Of a DNA stretch of 64,000 nucleotides, positions 9,066 to 17,935 are shown in pieces. The DNA is taken from assembly GCF_902460355.1 (NCBI RefSeq), contig NZ_CABPTO010000002.1:1-64000 (forward strand), in the 5' to 3' direction. The translations under genes and the position numbers were made by a program. The notes below the pieces were generated by a model. It was not told where the DNA came from, ran no database searches, and worked only from the letters and a program-made list of their open reading frames with translations. Numbering within the stretch: the first letter of the stretch is position 1; each line of letters begins with the position of its first letter. This DNA comes from Streptococcus sp. Marseille-P6264 (lineage in GTDB: Bacteria; Bacillota; Bacilli; Lactobacillales; Streptococcaceae).

Positions 9066-9324
9066 CATTTTGCTGGAGGCCTTGGTGGCAATGGCGGTTT
9101 TTGCGGCTATTGCCAGCCTCCTGCTTGGCCAGATTAGTCAGTCGCGGCAGGAACAGACTCGCTTATTGAAGGAGGAGGAAGTCCTACGGGTTGCTCGGAT
9201 GGCCATGCAGACGGGACAGGAAAATCTGACGGTCAACGGCATTACAGTCCGCCAGGTTAAAACAGACCAGCAATTAACCGTCTATCACCAAGAGGAGAAG
9301 GTGCTCAGTGTTAAAAAACGTTAA
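9055..9324 (+). CDS. comYE: minor pseudopilin ComYE (ComGE/CglE)
   Basis: 89 residues from ATG 9055 ([16 protein letters not shown]), which gives the prepilin hydrophobic helix with its conserved Glu at once. ATG 9031 ([12 protein letters not shown]) would add eight mostly basic residues and is a fair alternative, since prepilins usually carry a basic leader. The frame stays open to 8923, but that part lies within comYD. The role is presumed to be a minor pilin of the DNA-uptake pilus. Confidence 0.85.
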   Translation: MKASILLEALVAMAVFAAIASLLLGQISQSRQEQTRLLKEEEVLRVARMAMQTGQENLTVNGITVRQVKTDQQLTVYHQEEKVLSVKKR

Positions 9325-9745
9325 AATCAAAGCTTTTACACTTTTAGAGACTCTAGTCGCCCTGCTGGTCTTGAGCGGTGGTATATTGGTCTTTCAGTCG
9401 ATGACCAAGCTTCTGGCTTTTGAACTGCGACATCAACAGGAAAATAAGCAGCAGGAATGGCTCTTATTTGTCGATCAGTTGGAGACGGAGCTATCGCGCA
9501 GCCAATTTGACCGAGTCGAAAACGACAAAATCTATGTCAAACAGGATGGCAAACATATAGCTTTGGGCAAATCTCGGAGTGATGATTTTCGCAAGACGGA
9601 TGCTTCGGGACGTGGCTATCAACCCATGATCTATGGACTTAAAGCTGCTCCGGTCAGTCAGGAGGGGGACCTTGTTCGCTTTCGCTTCCGGTTTGAAAAT
9701 AATTTAGAAAGAGAGTACATCTATCGTGTTCAAGATAAAAGTTAA
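9308..9745 (+). CDS. comYF: minor pseudopilin ComYF (ComGF/CglF)
   Basis: 145 residues from a GTG start. Prepilin signal [17 protein letters not shown] with Glu at the expected place, then a soluble domain ending in [11 protein letters not shown]. Overlaps comYE by 17 nt and comYG by 20 nt. Required for transformation in studied streptococci; exact place in the pilus not fixed by sequence. Confidence 0.9.
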   Translation: MLKNVKIKAFTLLETLVALLVLSGGILVFQSMTKLLAFELRHQQENKQQEWLLFVDQLETELSRSQFDRVENDKIYVKQDGKHIALGKSRSDDFRKTDASGRGYQPMIYGLKAAPVSQEGDLVRFRFRFENNLEREYIYRVQDKS

Positions 9746-10124
9746 GGCAGGCATTTTGCTCTATGCCCTCTTCATGGCAGCTGTCTTTAGCTTGCTCTTG
9801 CAATTTTATCTGAATCGGCAGGTGGCCAATCAGCGTCTCTTTCAAGCCAATCGGGAGCGGACAGAAGCCTATGCCTTGGCTGTTTTGACCAAGGAGACTG
9901 CCACAGAGGAGAACGGGCAATTAGCCTTCGACCAAGGGAGCACCCATTATCGCAGGCAGGGAAACATGCTGGAAGTCAGCAGCCAACTCGCCAATCAGAA
10001 GAGCTATTCTTTCTATTTTGAGAGCAAAAAGGAGCCAGAGAAGAAGGACAAAGAAGCTAAAGACTCCAAAGATACTAAAAAAACTAAAGTGCCCTCTCCT
10101 TCAACTGGCAAGAGAAGCGACTAA
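9726..10124 (+). CDS. comYG: minor pseudopilin ComYG (ComGG/CglG)
   Basis: 132 residues from GTG 9726. Short basic start, then [21 protein letters not shown]; the helix lacks the FTLxE glutamate, as is known for ComGG proteins. The C-terminal 35 residues are unusually charged and repetitive (Lys/Asp/Glu, [16 protein letters not shown]). Last gene of the comYA-G pilus set; a hairpin follows at 10153. Confidence 0.88.
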   Translation: MFKIKVKAGILLYALFMAAVFSLLLQFYLNRQVANQRLFQANRERTEAYALAVLTKETATEENGQLAFDQGSTHYRRQGNMLEVSSQLANQKSYSFYFESKKEPEKKDKEAKDSKDTKKTKVPSPSTGKRSD

Positions 10125-10152
10125 TATAAATGTAAAAGATTTGTAATCCGAT

Positions 10153-10178
10153 AGCCCTTGGAAAGAGGGCTTCTTTTT
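10153..10178 (+). terminator. weak terminator after comYG
   Basis: AGCCCT / AGGGCT stem of six pairs followed by TTCTTTTT. It would end or attenuate the pilus transcript before the methyltransferase gene. A TATCAT-like -10 follows at about 10180, so the next gene may also have its own promoter. Confidence 0.6.
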
Positions 10179-10204
10179 GGTATCATAAGACAACGGAGGA
10201 TGCC

Positions 10205-11170
10205 ATGAAATTTGAAAAAATAGAACGAGCTTTTCATCTACTTTTAGAAAACGTGCAAAATATCCAAAATACACTGGGGACCAATTTCTACGATGCCTTG
10301 ATTGAGCAGAATGGAATTTATCTGGACGGAGATACAGAATTACAAGAAATTCTGAAAAATAATGAGAAACTTCGTGCCCTGCATTTGACCAAGGAGGAGT
10401 GGCGTCGGGCTTATCAGTTTATTTTCATGAAGGCTTCTCAGACAGAGCCACTCCAAGCCAATCATCAGTTCACACCTGATTCGGTCGGCTTCTTACTGAG
10501 TTTTTTGATTGACCAGTTGGCCCAAGACAAGAGCATTGATTTGCTGGAGATCGGCAGTGGGACAGGGAATTTGGCGGAGACTCTACTCAACCACACACAA
10601 AAAAATATGGATTATCTAGGCCTAGAAATTGACGACTTGCTGATTGATTTGTCTGCCAGCATTGCCGAAGTCATGAATTCCAAGGCACACTTTGCTCAAG
10701 GAGACGCGGTACGGCCTCAGGTTCTGAAAGAAAGCGACTTGATTGTCAGTGATTTGCCAGTGGGCTATTATCCAGATGATGCAGTGGCGGCTCGTTATGA
10801 GGTTGCCAGTCCAGACGAGCATACTTACGCCCATCATCTCTTGATGGAGCAATCGCTAAAATATTTGAAACCGGGGGGCTATGCTATCTTTCTCGCGCCA
10901 AATAATCTGCTGACGAGCCCTCAAAGTCATCTGCTGAAAAAATGGCTACTGTCTAGCGCTCAGCTCTTGGCAATGATTTCTCTGCCAGAGAAGATTTTCG
11001 CGAGCCGGCAGAACGCTAAGACGATCTTTGTCCTGAGAAAACAAGGCGAATCAGATATCCAGCCGTTTATCTACCCTTTGCAGGACTTGCAGAGTCAGGA
11101 TGAAATCTTAAAGTTTCGTGAAAGTTTTCAAAACTGGGTCAAAGTTAGTGAAATTCGAACAAATTTCTGA
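10205..11170 (+). CDS. class I SAM-dependent methyltransferase (ComYH/YtxK-like)
   Basis: 321 residues. A helical N-terminal domain is followed by a Rossmann methyltransferase core: motif I LEIGSGTGNLAE near residue 117, acidic strand YLGLEID, and SDLPVGYYP at about residue 180 in the place of the N6-adenine methyltransferase NPPY motif. The same gene lies between the competence pilus genes and ackA in other streptococci (called comYH in S. mutans), where its loss can affect transformation. The substrate is not known. ATG with CGGAGG upstream. ackA follows after 35 nt that contain a promoter. Confidence 0.85.
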   Translation: MKFEKIERAFHLLLENVQNIQNTLGTNFYDALIEQNGIYLDGDTELQEILKNNEKLRALHLTKEEWRRAYQFIFMKASQTEPLQANHQFTPDSVGFLLSFLIDQLAQDKSIDLLEIGSGTGNLAETLLNHTQKNMDYLGLEIDDLLIDLSASIAEVMNSKAHFAQGDAVRPQVLKESDLIVSDLPVGYYPDDAVAARYEVASPDEHTYAHHLLMEQSLKYLKPGGYAIFLAPNNLLTSPQSHLLKKWLLSSAQLLAMISLPEKIFASRQNAKTIFVLRKQGESDIQPFIYPLQDLQSQDEILKFRESFQNWVKVSEIRTNF

Positions 11171-11195
11171 TATAATAGTTTGAAAACGCTTAAAG
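11148..11195 (+). promoter_or_regulatory. ackA promoter with cre-like site
   Basis: TATAAT at 11171-11176 is preceded at 17 nt by GTGAAA (11148-11153). Just downstream, 11180-11195 (TTGAAAACGCTTAAAG) fits the CcpA cre consensus WTGNAANCGNWNNCAW at all but two positions. ackA is known to respond to CcpA in Gram-positive bacteria. A cre behind the -10 would usually repress by blocking polymerase, so the sign here needs a test. Confidence 0.55.
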
Positions 11196-11205
11196 AGGTG
11201 ACGAG

Positions 11206-12399
11206 ATGTCAAAAACTATTTCTATCAATGCTGGAAGTTCGAGTGTAAAATGGCAACTTTATTCAATGCCAGAAGAAAAGGTGCTGGCTAAAGGTTTGAT
11301 TGAGCGGATTGGTCTCAAGGACTCAATCTCTACGGTTAAATTTGATGGTCGTTCTGAACGCCAAACCTTAGATATTGCTGATCATACACAAGCTGTGAAA
11401 ATTTTATTGGATGATTTGAAACGATTTGAAATTATTCAATCTTACGATGAAATCACAGGTGTTGGGCACCGTGTCGTAGCTGGAGGCGAGTATTTCAAAG
11501 AATCAGCTCTTGTGACTGACGATGTATTGGAAAAAATTGAAGAGTTGTCTCTATTGGCTCCTTTGCACAATCCTGCCAATGCTGACGGTATCCGTGCTTT
11601 CAAGCAACTTCTTCCAGACATTACCAGTGTGGCTGTTTTTGATACATCATTCCACACAACTATGCCAGAAAAAGCTTATCGCTATCCATTGCCAACCAAG
11701 TACTATACTGAAAATCAGGTCCGTAAATACGGAGCACATGGAACCAGCCATGAGTATGTAGCCCACGAAGCTGCGAAACTTTTGGGTAAACCGATTGAAG
11801 AATTAAAACTCATCACTTGCCACATCGGAAACGGTGCTTCTATCACAGCAGTTGATAAAGGGCGCTCAGTGGATACTTCTATGGGCTTCACTCCTCTTGG
11901 TGGAGTTATGATGGGAACACGTACGGGTGACATTGATCCAGCGATTATTCCATACTTGATGCAGCATACAGATGACTTTAACACGCCAGAAGATATTAGT
12001 CGAATTCTGAACCGTGAATCTGGACTGTTGGGTGTTTCAGAGAAATCAAGCGATATGCGCGATATTCATGAAGCTATGCGTGCGGGTGATGAAAAGGCAC
12101 GATTGGCAAATGAAATTTTTGTGGATCGCATTCAAAAATACATTGGTCAGTATTTAGCTGTTTTAAATGGAGCAGACGCAATTATCTTCACAGCTGGTAT
12201 CGGTGAAAACTCTGTGACTATCCGTCGCATGGTTATCGAAGGTATCTCTTGGTTTGGCTGCGATGTCGATCCAGAGAAGAATTTCTTTGGTGCTACAGGA
12301 GATATTTCAACAGAAGCTGCTAAAGTCAGAGTTCTGGTTATCCCGACAGATGAAGAGTTAGTCATTGCGCGTGATGTAGAACGCTTTAAAAATCAATAA
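11206..12399 (+). CDS. ackA: acetate kinase
   Basis: 397 residues, full length. Converts acetyl phosphate and ADP to acetate and ATP, the last step of the Pta-AckA or pyruvate-oxidase route in streptococci. Family blocks are present in order: [11 protein letters not shown] (residues 8-18), [58 protein letters not shown] and AGIGENS. AGAGGTGA Shine-Dalgarno before the ATG. It follows the comYH-like gene and is followed by copy 2 of the 175-bp repeat after six bases. Confidence 0.97.
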   Translation: MSKTISINAGSSSVKWQLYSMPEEKVLAKGLIERIGLKDSISTVKFDGRSERQTLDIADHTQAVKILLDDLKRFEIIQSYDEITGVGHRVVAGGEYFKESALVTDDVLEKIEELSLLAPLHNPANADGIRAFKQLLPDITSVAVFDTSFHTTMPEKAYRYPLPTKYYTENQVRKYGAHGTSHEYVAHEAAKLLGKPIEELKLITCHIGNGASITAVDKGRSVDTSMGFTPLGGVMMGTRTGDIDPAIIPYLMQHTDDFNTPEDISRILNRESGLLGVSEKSSDMRDIHEAMRAGDEKARLANEIFVDRIQKYIGQYLAVLNGADAIIFTAGIGENSVTIRRMVIEGISWFGCDVDPEKNFFGATGDISTEAAKVRVLVIPTDEELVIARDVERFKNQ

Positions 12400-12405
12400 T
12401 CAAAA

Positions 12406-12580
12406 GAGGCTGGGACAAAAGTCCTAGCCTCTCAATTGTCTTTGGATTGTCGAGCAAGACGCAGTGGTTGAGTGGACTCTATTACGCTGATTTCATCAGC
12501 TTTTACAGCCCTACTCAACTGTGCGGAGGTGGGACGACGAAATCGAATTCTAACGAATTACCGATTTCTGTCCCACTCTC
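12406..12580 (+). repeat. 175-bp dispersed repeat, copy 2
   Basis: Same length and orientation relative to its upstream gene as copy 1, starting six bases after the ackA stop. First hairpin 12406-12431. The middle hairpin carries a perfect GCTGAT / ATCAGC tip. The last hairpin is followed by TTTTC, so it may serve as the ackA terminator. Confidence 0.95.
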
Positions 12581-12899
12581 TTTTCTTGTGACTTTATGAT
12601 TTCTATTTACTAAGATATTGATCCAAAGCTAGATGGGGCATGTTCCAATCAGTGTAAATAATCACGCATTGACTGAACATCAATTTGGCACAAGGTAGAT
12701 GACTTATCAAGATTAGATTGCTACTTGTTTGTATCTGGCGTGCTAAGTTGCTAACTAGAGGAGAAGAAAAAGACGATGTCCGGTAGGGAATCGTCTTTGA
12801 AGCTACTTATATTTTTTGGTAAAAAATCTGACTCTTCCAGAGGCTGCAGCTAGTTGAGTGTCTGGAGTGCTAGCCTTGGAGACTCGGCAATCAGGTAAG
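12581..12899. other. 319-nt intergenic region without a gene
   Basis: No ORF with a credible start is seen on either strand. A 9-bp hairpin, AAAGACGAT / ATCGTCTTT, lies at 12769-12798. It is 100 nt past the 3' end of the minus-strand pseudouridine synthase gene and lacks a long T-run, so it is a possible terminator only. The rest shows nothing I recognise. Confidence 0.5.
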
Positions 12900-13787
12900 C
12901 TATCGACTTCTAGCCTTGCTTCTGTGCCGTTTGATTTCTGCTTCAAAACTCTCTGACGGTGCTTCCACGCTGATGGTTTCTAGGGTGAATGGATGAGTCA
13001 ATGTCAGACGATGGGCATGGAGCATGAGACGGCCTTGAGGTTGGGGATGGTAGAGGGGATCACCAATGATGGGATGGCCGTGATGGGCAAGATGGACACG
13101 AATTTGGTGAGTCCGTCCTGTTTTCAATTGGCATTTGACCAAGGTTGCCTTGCCAAACTCCTTGAGTCGGGTTACATGAGTTTTAGCGTAGACTCCCTTT
13201 TTTGGATCAACGAGACGTTTCCGTCGGTCATGGCGGTCGCGTCCAATTTTATCTTTGTAAACGATGGTCTTGCTGGGAAATTTCCCTTGGGCAAGGGCCC
13301 AATATTCGCGGGAGATTTCTTTGTTTTCCAAGAGGCGGTTGAGAATGGGGAGGACAAAGGGATTTTTAGCAAACAGGATGGCGCCGCTGGTTTCTTTGTC
13401 CAGTCGGTGGACTACATAGCAGGTTTGTCCGACATAGCTTGACACATGGTTGAGCAGAGCGACTTCTGTCGGTTCATTGCCGTGACTTTTCATGCCGTTT
13501 GGCTTGTTGACGATAATGAGATGCTCGTCCTGATAAAGCACCTCGACTCGACTAGGCTGGCCAGCTAAGATTTCTTTTTCTGGATAGTCCTCTTTGTCAA
13601 AAGTTAGTTGAATGCTGTCGCCAGGCTTGACCAAAGTTTGCCAATGGATGGACTCACCGTTGACCAAGACGTGTTTCTTGGTTCGGAGAAAGTGACGAAT
13701 CTTTCGTGGGATGAGCAGTTGGCCTTCTAGTAATTCTTTGACGGTCATTAAAGGTAAACTTGCGGGGATAGTAATGGTAAATTTCAT
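12900..13787 (-). CDS. RluA/RluD-family pseudouridine synthase
   Basis: 295 residues. The N-terminal 60 residues are S4-like (RNA binding), then the RluA catalytic domain with HRLDKETSG (catalytic Asp) near residue 130, the YWAL block and the RTHQIRVHLAHHGHPIIGDPLY block. The enzyme isomerises uridine to pseudouridine in rRNA or tRNA; which position it modifies cannot be decided from the sequence alone. It stands alone, divergent from pbp2a with 151 nt between starts. Confidence 0.88.
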   Translation of the reverse strand: MKFTITIPASLPLMTVKELLEGQLLIPRKIRHFLRTKKHVLVNGESIHWQTLVKPGDSIQLTFDKEDYPEKEILAGQPSRVEVLYQDEHLIIVNKPNGMKSHGNEPTEVALLNHVSSYVGQTCYVVHRLDKETSGAILFAKNPFVLPILNRLLENKEISREYWALAQGKFPSKTIVYKDKIGRDRHDRRKRLVDPKKGVYAKTHVTRLKEFGKATLVKCQLKTGRTHQIRVHLAHHGHPIIGDPLYHPQPQGRLMLHAHRLTLTHPFTLETISVEAPSESFEAEIKRHRSKARSR

Positions 13788-13938
13788 GTTTTCATTGTAG
13801 CAAAAACTAGCCTATTTGGAAATGCTTAGCTGGAAAATGGAAAGAAGCTCTGCTATTTCCTTAAAGAAAGCTAAAAGAAATAGCAAGTAGCGGAGTCGCG
13901 CCTTGTGTCTGCATGGATAAGGTGATAAAATATGTTTT

Positions 13939-16161
13939 ATGAAGAAATTAAATGATATATTTGAAAAATTAGTCAATATGTTTAAAACGGATCATCCTCA
14001 GAAAAAAGTTGCTGAGGAGCTGGAGGGCGAGACGCCTGAGCCTAGCTATAGCCGCTCTGGTAAGAATCGGAAGAAGCCCCTGTCTCAACATCCCTTCCGC
14101 CGCTTTTGGCGCAGGTTCCATCTGACCAAGATATTCTTGATTCTCGGCTTGACCTTTGGTCTGGTGGTCGGTGGCTATCTTTTTTATGTAGCCAAGACGA
14201 CTAATGTCAAAGATTTGCAGAATGCTCTGAAAGCCACGACTTTGATCTATGATAAGGATGGAAACGAAGCGGGTAGCTTGTCTGGGCAAAAGGGAACTTA
14301 TGTCGAATTAGACGCGATTAGTCAGGACTTACAGAACGCTGTTATTGCGACAGAAGACCGTTCTTTTTATAAGAATGGCGGGATTAACTACAGTCGCTTC
14401 TTTCTGGCCATTTTAACTGCGGGGCGCTCTGGTGGTGGTTCGACCATCACGCAGCAGCTGGCCAAGAATGCCTATCTCTCTCAGGATCAGACCATTGAGC
14501 GGAAGGCTAAGGAATTTTTCCTAGCTTTAGAAATTAACAAAAAATACAGCAAGCAGGAAATCCTGACCATGTACCTCAATAATTCTTATTTTGGAAATGG
14601 GGTTTGGGGCGTGGAAGATGCCAGCAAGAAATATTTTGGTGTATCTGCCAGTCAGCTCAGCCTAGATCAATCAGCGGTCCTAGCTGGCATGCTCAAAGGA
14701 CCAGAGCTATATAATCCCCTGTATTCAGTCGAAAATGCGACCAACCGTCGTGACACCGTTCTTCAAAATATGGTAGCGGCAGGTTACATTGATCAGGCGA
14801 CGGCGGATCAGGCTGCGACGGTTGGCATTGGAGGCCAGCTAGTCGATGCCTACGAAGGTAAGTCAGAAGATTATCGCTATCCATCCTATTTTGATGCGGT
14901 TATCAATGAAGCGGTCAATGATTACGGTCTGACGGAAGAAGAAATCGTTAACAACGGTTATCGGATTTACACCGAATTGGATCAAAATTACCAAGCTAGC
15001 ATGCAGGTTATTTATAGCAATGTCGATCTCTTCCCACTGGCTGAAGACGGGACCCGGGCCGAGTCCGGAAGCGTAGCGCTGGATCCTAAGACGGGTGGTG
15101 TTCGGGCTCTGGTTGGCCGTGTCAACAGCGCTGATGGCTCTGCTTTTCGGACTTTCAACTACGCGACTCAGTCTGCTCGTAGTCCAGGATCGACCATCAA
15201 GCCTTTGGTGGCCTACAGCCCAGCTATAGCAGCCGGCTGGTCAACGGATAAGGAGTTAGATAATAGTCGGACAGTTTTTGGTGACTATAAGGTCAATAAC
15301 TACGGCAATATCCAAAGTTCACCGACGGTTCCAATGTATCAAGCCTTGGCTGAATCCCTCAATATTCCCGCGGTTTCAACAGTGGATGAATTAGGCGTGA
15401 GCAAGGCCTTCGAGTACGGTAAAAAGTTTGGCCTTAATATGGATAAGGTAGAACAGAATCTAGGTGTGGCTCTGGGAAGTGGCGTGACGACCAATCCACT
15501 TCAGATGGCCCAAGCCTATTCAGTCTTTGCGAATGATGGAGTTATGAATGACGCCCATCTTATCACCAAGATAGAAAATGCTAGTGGTCAGGTTGTCAAA
15601 ACCCACCGGCAGACTTCTACCCGCGTTCTCAATCGCTCAACCACAGAAAAGATGACTAGTATGATGCTGGGAACCTTCTCAAACGGGACGGGAGTCTATG
15701 CAGCTCCGTATGGCTATACAATGGCTGGAAAGACAGGAACGACAGAGACTGATTTTAACCCTGATTTGTCAGGAGACCAGTGGGTCATCGGTTACACACC
15801 AGATGTGGTTATCAGCCAATGGCTGGGCTTCCCTAAGACGGATGAAACTCACTATCTGACTGGTACAAGTGCCAATGAAGCTTCGGCTATTTTCCGCAAT
15901 GTCGCCAACACCATCCTGCCTTATACAGAAGGAACTTCCTTCTCGGGTGAGAAAAATGCTTATGCTGAAAATGGAATTTCCCCAGTCGATACCTACGGTA
16001 CTGGTCAAACGAATACGACTAGCGAAAATAAAGACTTCCTGAAAGATGTCCAGGAGCGGGCGCAAAATCTGGTAGATGATGCCAAGAAAGCTATCGATGA
16101 GTCTGGGATTACTGAAAAAGCCAAAAATCTATGGGATACCATTACTGGCTGGTTCCATTAA
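13939..16161 (+). CDS. pbp2a: class A penicillin-binding protein 2a
   Basis: 740 residues, a bifunctional peptidoglycan glycosyltransferase and transpeptidase. A 62-residue basic cytoplasmic tail precedes one membrane helix (about residues 63-88). The GT51 domain holds ATEDRSF with the catalytic Glu and GGSTITQQLAKN. The transpeptidase domain holds SPGSTIK (Ser of SxxK), SLN and KTGTTE. The C-terminal 60 residues are a low-complexity charged tail (KDFLKDVQERAQNLVDDAKK). Streptococcal pbp2a is known to precede rpmG-secE-nusG, as here. No strong Shine-Dalgarno is seen before the ATG (13939). The stop is 60 nt before rpmG, which has its own promoter. Confidence 0.95.
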   Translation: MKKLNDIFEKLVNMFKTDHPQKKVAEELEGETPEPSYSRSGKNRKKPLSQHPFRRFWRRFHLTKIFLILGLTFGLVVGGYLFYVAKTTNVKDLQNALKATTLIYDKDGNEAGSLSGQKGTYVELDAISQDLQNAVIATEDRSFYKNGGINYSRFFLAILTAGRSGGGSTITQQLAKNAYLSQDQTIERKAKEFFLALEINKKYSKQEILTMYLNNSYFGNGVWGVEDASKKYFGVSASQLSLDQSAVLAGMLKGPELYNPLYSVENATNRRDTVLQNMVAAGYIDQATADQAATVGIGGQLVDAYEGKSEDYRYPSYFDAVINEAVNDYGLTEEEIVNNGYRIYTELDQNYQASMQVIYSNVDLFPLAEDGTRAESGSVALDPKTGGVRALVGRVNSADGSAFRTFNYATQSARSPGSTIKPLVAYSPAIAAGWSTDKELDNSRTVFGDYKVNNYGNIQSSPTVPMYQALAESLNIPAVSTVDELGVSKAFEYGKKFGLNMDKVEQNLGVALGSGVTTNPLQMAQAYSVFANDGVMNDAHLITKIENASGQVVKTHRQTSTRVLNRSTTEKMTSMMLGTFSNGTGVYAAPYGYTMAGKTGTTETDFNPDLSGDQWVIGYTPDVVISQWLGFPKTDETHYLTGTSANEASAIFRNVANTILPYTEGTSFSGEKNAYAENGISPVDTYGTGQTNTTSENKDFLKDVQERAQNLVDDAKKAIDESGITEKAKNLWDTITGWFH

Positions 16162-16174
16162 TCGTCTAAACGGC

Positions 16175-16203
16175 TTGTCAAAGAAGTAGAAAACTGCTAT
16201 AAT
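16175..16203 (+). promoter_or_regulatory. rpmG-secE promoter
   Basis: TTGTCA at 16175-16180 and TATAAT at 16198-16203 with a 17-nt spacer, 19 nt ahead of the rpmG start. Confidence 0.75.
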
Positions 16204-16221
16204 AAGGGGAATGGAGGCGTC

Positions 16222-16374
16222 ATGGCATTAAAAAAAGCGAGTCTAGCGTGTACAGTTTGTGGGTCACGAAACTACTCAATCAAACTTAGTAGCACTCCAA
16301 AACCTACGCGTCTAGAAGTGAATAAATATTGTAAACACTGCAGTAAATATACACTGCATAAAGAAACCAGATAG
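16222..16374 (+). CDS. rpmG: 50S ribosomal protein L33 (zinc-binding form)
   Basis: 50 residues ([19 protein letters not shown]...). Two cysteine pairs, CTVC (residues 10-13) and CKHC (37-40), form the zinc knuckle of the C+ form of L33, which is used when zinc is available. Component of the large ribosomal subunit. GGAGG Shine-Dalgarno before the ATG. secE follows after nine bases. Confidence 0.95.
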   Translation: MALKKASLACTVCGSRNYSIKLSSTPKPTRLEVNKYCKHCSKYTLHKETR

Positions 16375-16383
16375 GAGATAGTT

Positions 16384-16563
16384 GTGAAATTCATTAAAGA
16401 TGTTTTTGGATTATTGAGAGATACAACTTGGCCTACCCGTAAAGAAAGATGGACTGATTTCCTTTCCGTAATGGAATATACAGCATTCTTTGCTATTGTG
16501 ATCTATATTTTTGATAAGGTAGTTGCCAGCGGTCTCTTCCGCATAATCAACATGTTTTCATAA
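16384..16563 (+). CDS. secE: preprotein translocase subunit SecE
   Basis: 59 residues from GTG 16384 with AGGAGA upstream. The short single-helix Gram-positive form: an amphipathic part with the conserved TTWPTRKE motif (residues 14-21), then one membrane helix (about 33-50). It stabilises SecY in the Sec translocon. It normally runs straight into nusG; here copy 3 of the 175-bp repeat lies between them. Confidence 0.95.
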   Translation: MKFIKDVFGLLRDTTWPTRKERWTDFLSVMEYTAFFAIVIYIFDKVVASGLFRIINMFS

Positions 16564-16570
16564 GAAAGAT

Positions 16571-16745
16571 GAGGCTGGGACAAAAGTCCTAGCCTCTCAA
16601 TTGTCTTTGGAATGTCGAGCAAGACGCAGTGGTTGAGTGGGCTCTACTACGCTGATCTCATCAGCTTTTACAGCCCTACTCAACTGTGCGGAGGTGGGAC
16701 GACGAAATCGAATTCTAATGAATTACCGATTTCTGTCCCACTCTC
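16571..16745 (+). repeat. 175-bp dispersed repeat, copy 3
   Basis: Starts seven bases after the secE stop and separates secE from nusG. Differs from other copies at a few positions (for example AATGTCGAGC and TAATGAATTACC) while keeping 175 bp. Followed by ATTTG, not a T-run, so termination here may be weak. Confidence 0.95.
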
Positions 16746-16775
16746 ATTTGTCTGTAAAATATTTACCAAAATGCT

Positions 16776-16802
16776 TTGTAATTTTAGATTTTATGGTATA
16801 AT
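16776..16802 (+). promoter_or_regulatory. nusG promoter
   Basis: TTGTAA at 16776-16781 and an extended -10, TGGTATAAT, at 16794-16802. It lies between the repeat and nusG, so nusG does not depend on read-through from secE. Confidence 0.7.
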
Positions 16803-16858
16803 AAGGCTAGAATATCAAGCAGAAGCCCTAGGCTTTTTTATTTAGGAAAGGACAAAAC

Positions 16859-17395
16859 ATGGACAGTTTTGATAAAGGCTGGTTTGTACTGCAAACCTAC
16901 TCAGGCTATGAAAATAAGGTAAAGGAAAATCTCTTGCAGCGCGCTCAGACCTATAATATGTTGGAAAATATCCTGCGCGTGGAAATTCCGACTCAGACCG
17001 TGCAAGTCGAGAAAAACGGCAAGAGCAAGGAAGTCGAAGAAAACCGCTTCCCAGGTTATGTATTGGTTGAGATGGTCATGACGGACGAAGCTTGGTTTGT
17101 CGTGCGGAATACACCAAATGTAACTGGATTTGTAGGTTCACACGGAAACCGTTCGAAACCAACGCCGCTCTTGGAGGAAGAAATCCGCAGCATTCTGATT
17201 TCTATGGGACAAACGGTTCAAGAATTTGACTTGGATGTCAAAGTGGGCGATACAGTTCGCATCATTGACGGTGCCTTTGCTAACTATACTGGCAAAATCA
17301 CAGAAATTGACAATAATAAGGTCAAGATGATTATCTCTATGTTTGGAAATGACACGGTTGCCGAAGTCAACCTTAGCCAAATTGCTGAATTATAA
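16859..17395 (+). CDS. nusG: transcription termination/antitermination factor NusG
   Basis: 178 residues, standard length. The N-terminal NGN domain (residues 5-115) has GWFVLQTYSGYENKVKENL and RFPGYVLVEM; the C-terminal KOW domain has VGDTVRIIDGAFANYTGKI. Binds RNA polymerase and links it to Rho or the ribosome. AAAGGACAAAAC precedes the ATG. A terminator follows. Confidence 0.97.
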   Translation: MDSFDKGWFVLQTYSGYENKVKENLLQRAQTYNMLENILRVEIPTQTVQVEKNGKSKEVEENRFPGYVLVEMVMTDEAWFVVRNTPNVTGFVGSHGNRSKPTPLLEEEIRSILISMGQTVQEFDLDVKVGDTVRIIDGAFANYTGKITEIDNNKVKMIISMFGNDTVAEVNLSQIAEL

Positions 17396-17409
17396 TTTTG
17401 GAATGCACT

Positions 17410-17444
17410 AAAAGGAGCCGGAAAGCATTTTCCGCTCTTTTTTG
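17410..17444 (+). terminator. nusG terminator
   Basis: GAGCCGGAAA / TTTTCCGCTC stem (one bulged C) followed by TTTTTT. Confidence 0.8.
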
Positions 17445-17531
17445 TTAGCAGCGCTGAGATCTTAGATAAAGACTGGTGCTTCTGGCATCTTTGCAATTCA
17501 TTAAACTTGACCAATAACGTAACAAAACAAA

Positions 17532-17555
17532 AAAAGCCTGATTTTTCAGGCTTTT
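17532..17555 (-). terminator. terminator behind tRNA-Cys
   Basis: AAAAGCCTG / CAGGCTTTT, nine-pair stem with a six-base loop and A/T runs on both sides. It can end the minus-strand tRNA transcript and also act on the plus strand. Confidence 0.75.
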
Positions 17556-17590
17556 GGTCAGTATAAAGTCGGCTTTAAACCGATAAAAAA

Positions 17591-17660
17591 GGCGGTAGAC
17601 GGATTTGAACCGACGATCAAGCTTTTGCAGAGCCGTGCCTTACCACTTGGCTATACCGCC
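17591..17660 (-). tRNA. tRNA-Cys (GCA)
   Basis: Minus-strand cloverleaf: acceptor arm GGCGGTA / TACCGCC, D-loop AAGTGGTAAGGC, anticodon loop CTGCAAA (anticodon GCA), and T-arm GGTTCGAATCC. The anticodon stem has one mismatch and one G-T pair at its base. CCA is not encoded. 70 nt. Confidence 0.95.
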
Positions 17661-17672
17661 ACAACTCTTACT

Positions 17673-17701
17673 ATTCTACCTTAAAACGGCCTGTTCGTCA
17701 A
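17673..17701 (-). promoter_or_regulatory. tRNA-Cys promoter
   Basis: On the minus strand TTGACG (17701-17696) and TAGAAT (17678-17673) with a 17-nt spacer, 13 nt before the tRNA 5' end. Confidence 0.75.
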
Positions 17702-17786
17702 GAGCCTGACCCGACTTAAGTGAGAATTTCTTGAAGGATGGCTAGCAGATGGGCTGAATCAAAGCGAGAAAATAGTGTCCAAAGAC

Positions 17787-17815
17787 TTGTCAAAAGCTAG
17801 AAAATTTGATATGAT
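17787..17815 (+). promoter_or_regulatory. rpsB promoter
   Basis: TTGTCA (17787-17792), 17-nt spacer, TATGAT (17810-17815). Predicts a start near 17822 and a leader of about 115 nt. Confidence 0.75.
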
Positions 17816-17821
17816 AGTAGA

Positions 17822-17905
17822 TGCCGTTTAAACGGCAGAAATACTCATTTTAGATGAATTGTGGAGCCGTTGCCGATTGGTAGCTCTGCGAGCTGAAATC
17901 TAAAA
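17822..17905 (+). promoter_or_regulatory. structured leader of rpsB (candidate S2 autoregulatory RNA)
   Basis: The leader opens with the perfect palindrome TGCCGTTTAAACGGCA (17822-17837). A closing stem, TTTTAGAT (17848-17855) with ATCTAAAA (17898-17905), then encloses GC-rich internal helices such as GAGC / GCTC. The rpsB Shine-Dalgarno AAGGAG follows 25 nt later. Ribosomal protein operons are often self-regulated through such leaders; the link to S2 is inference. Confidence 0.5.
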
Positions 17906-17935
17906 GAGGAAAAAAACAAAAAGGAGAATTTACTC

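Noticed and set aside
12993-13442. 149-residue plus-strand frame opposite the pseudouridine synthase gene
   Set aside because: Antisense to a clear RluA-family gene; no Shine-Dalgarno and no recognisable motif.
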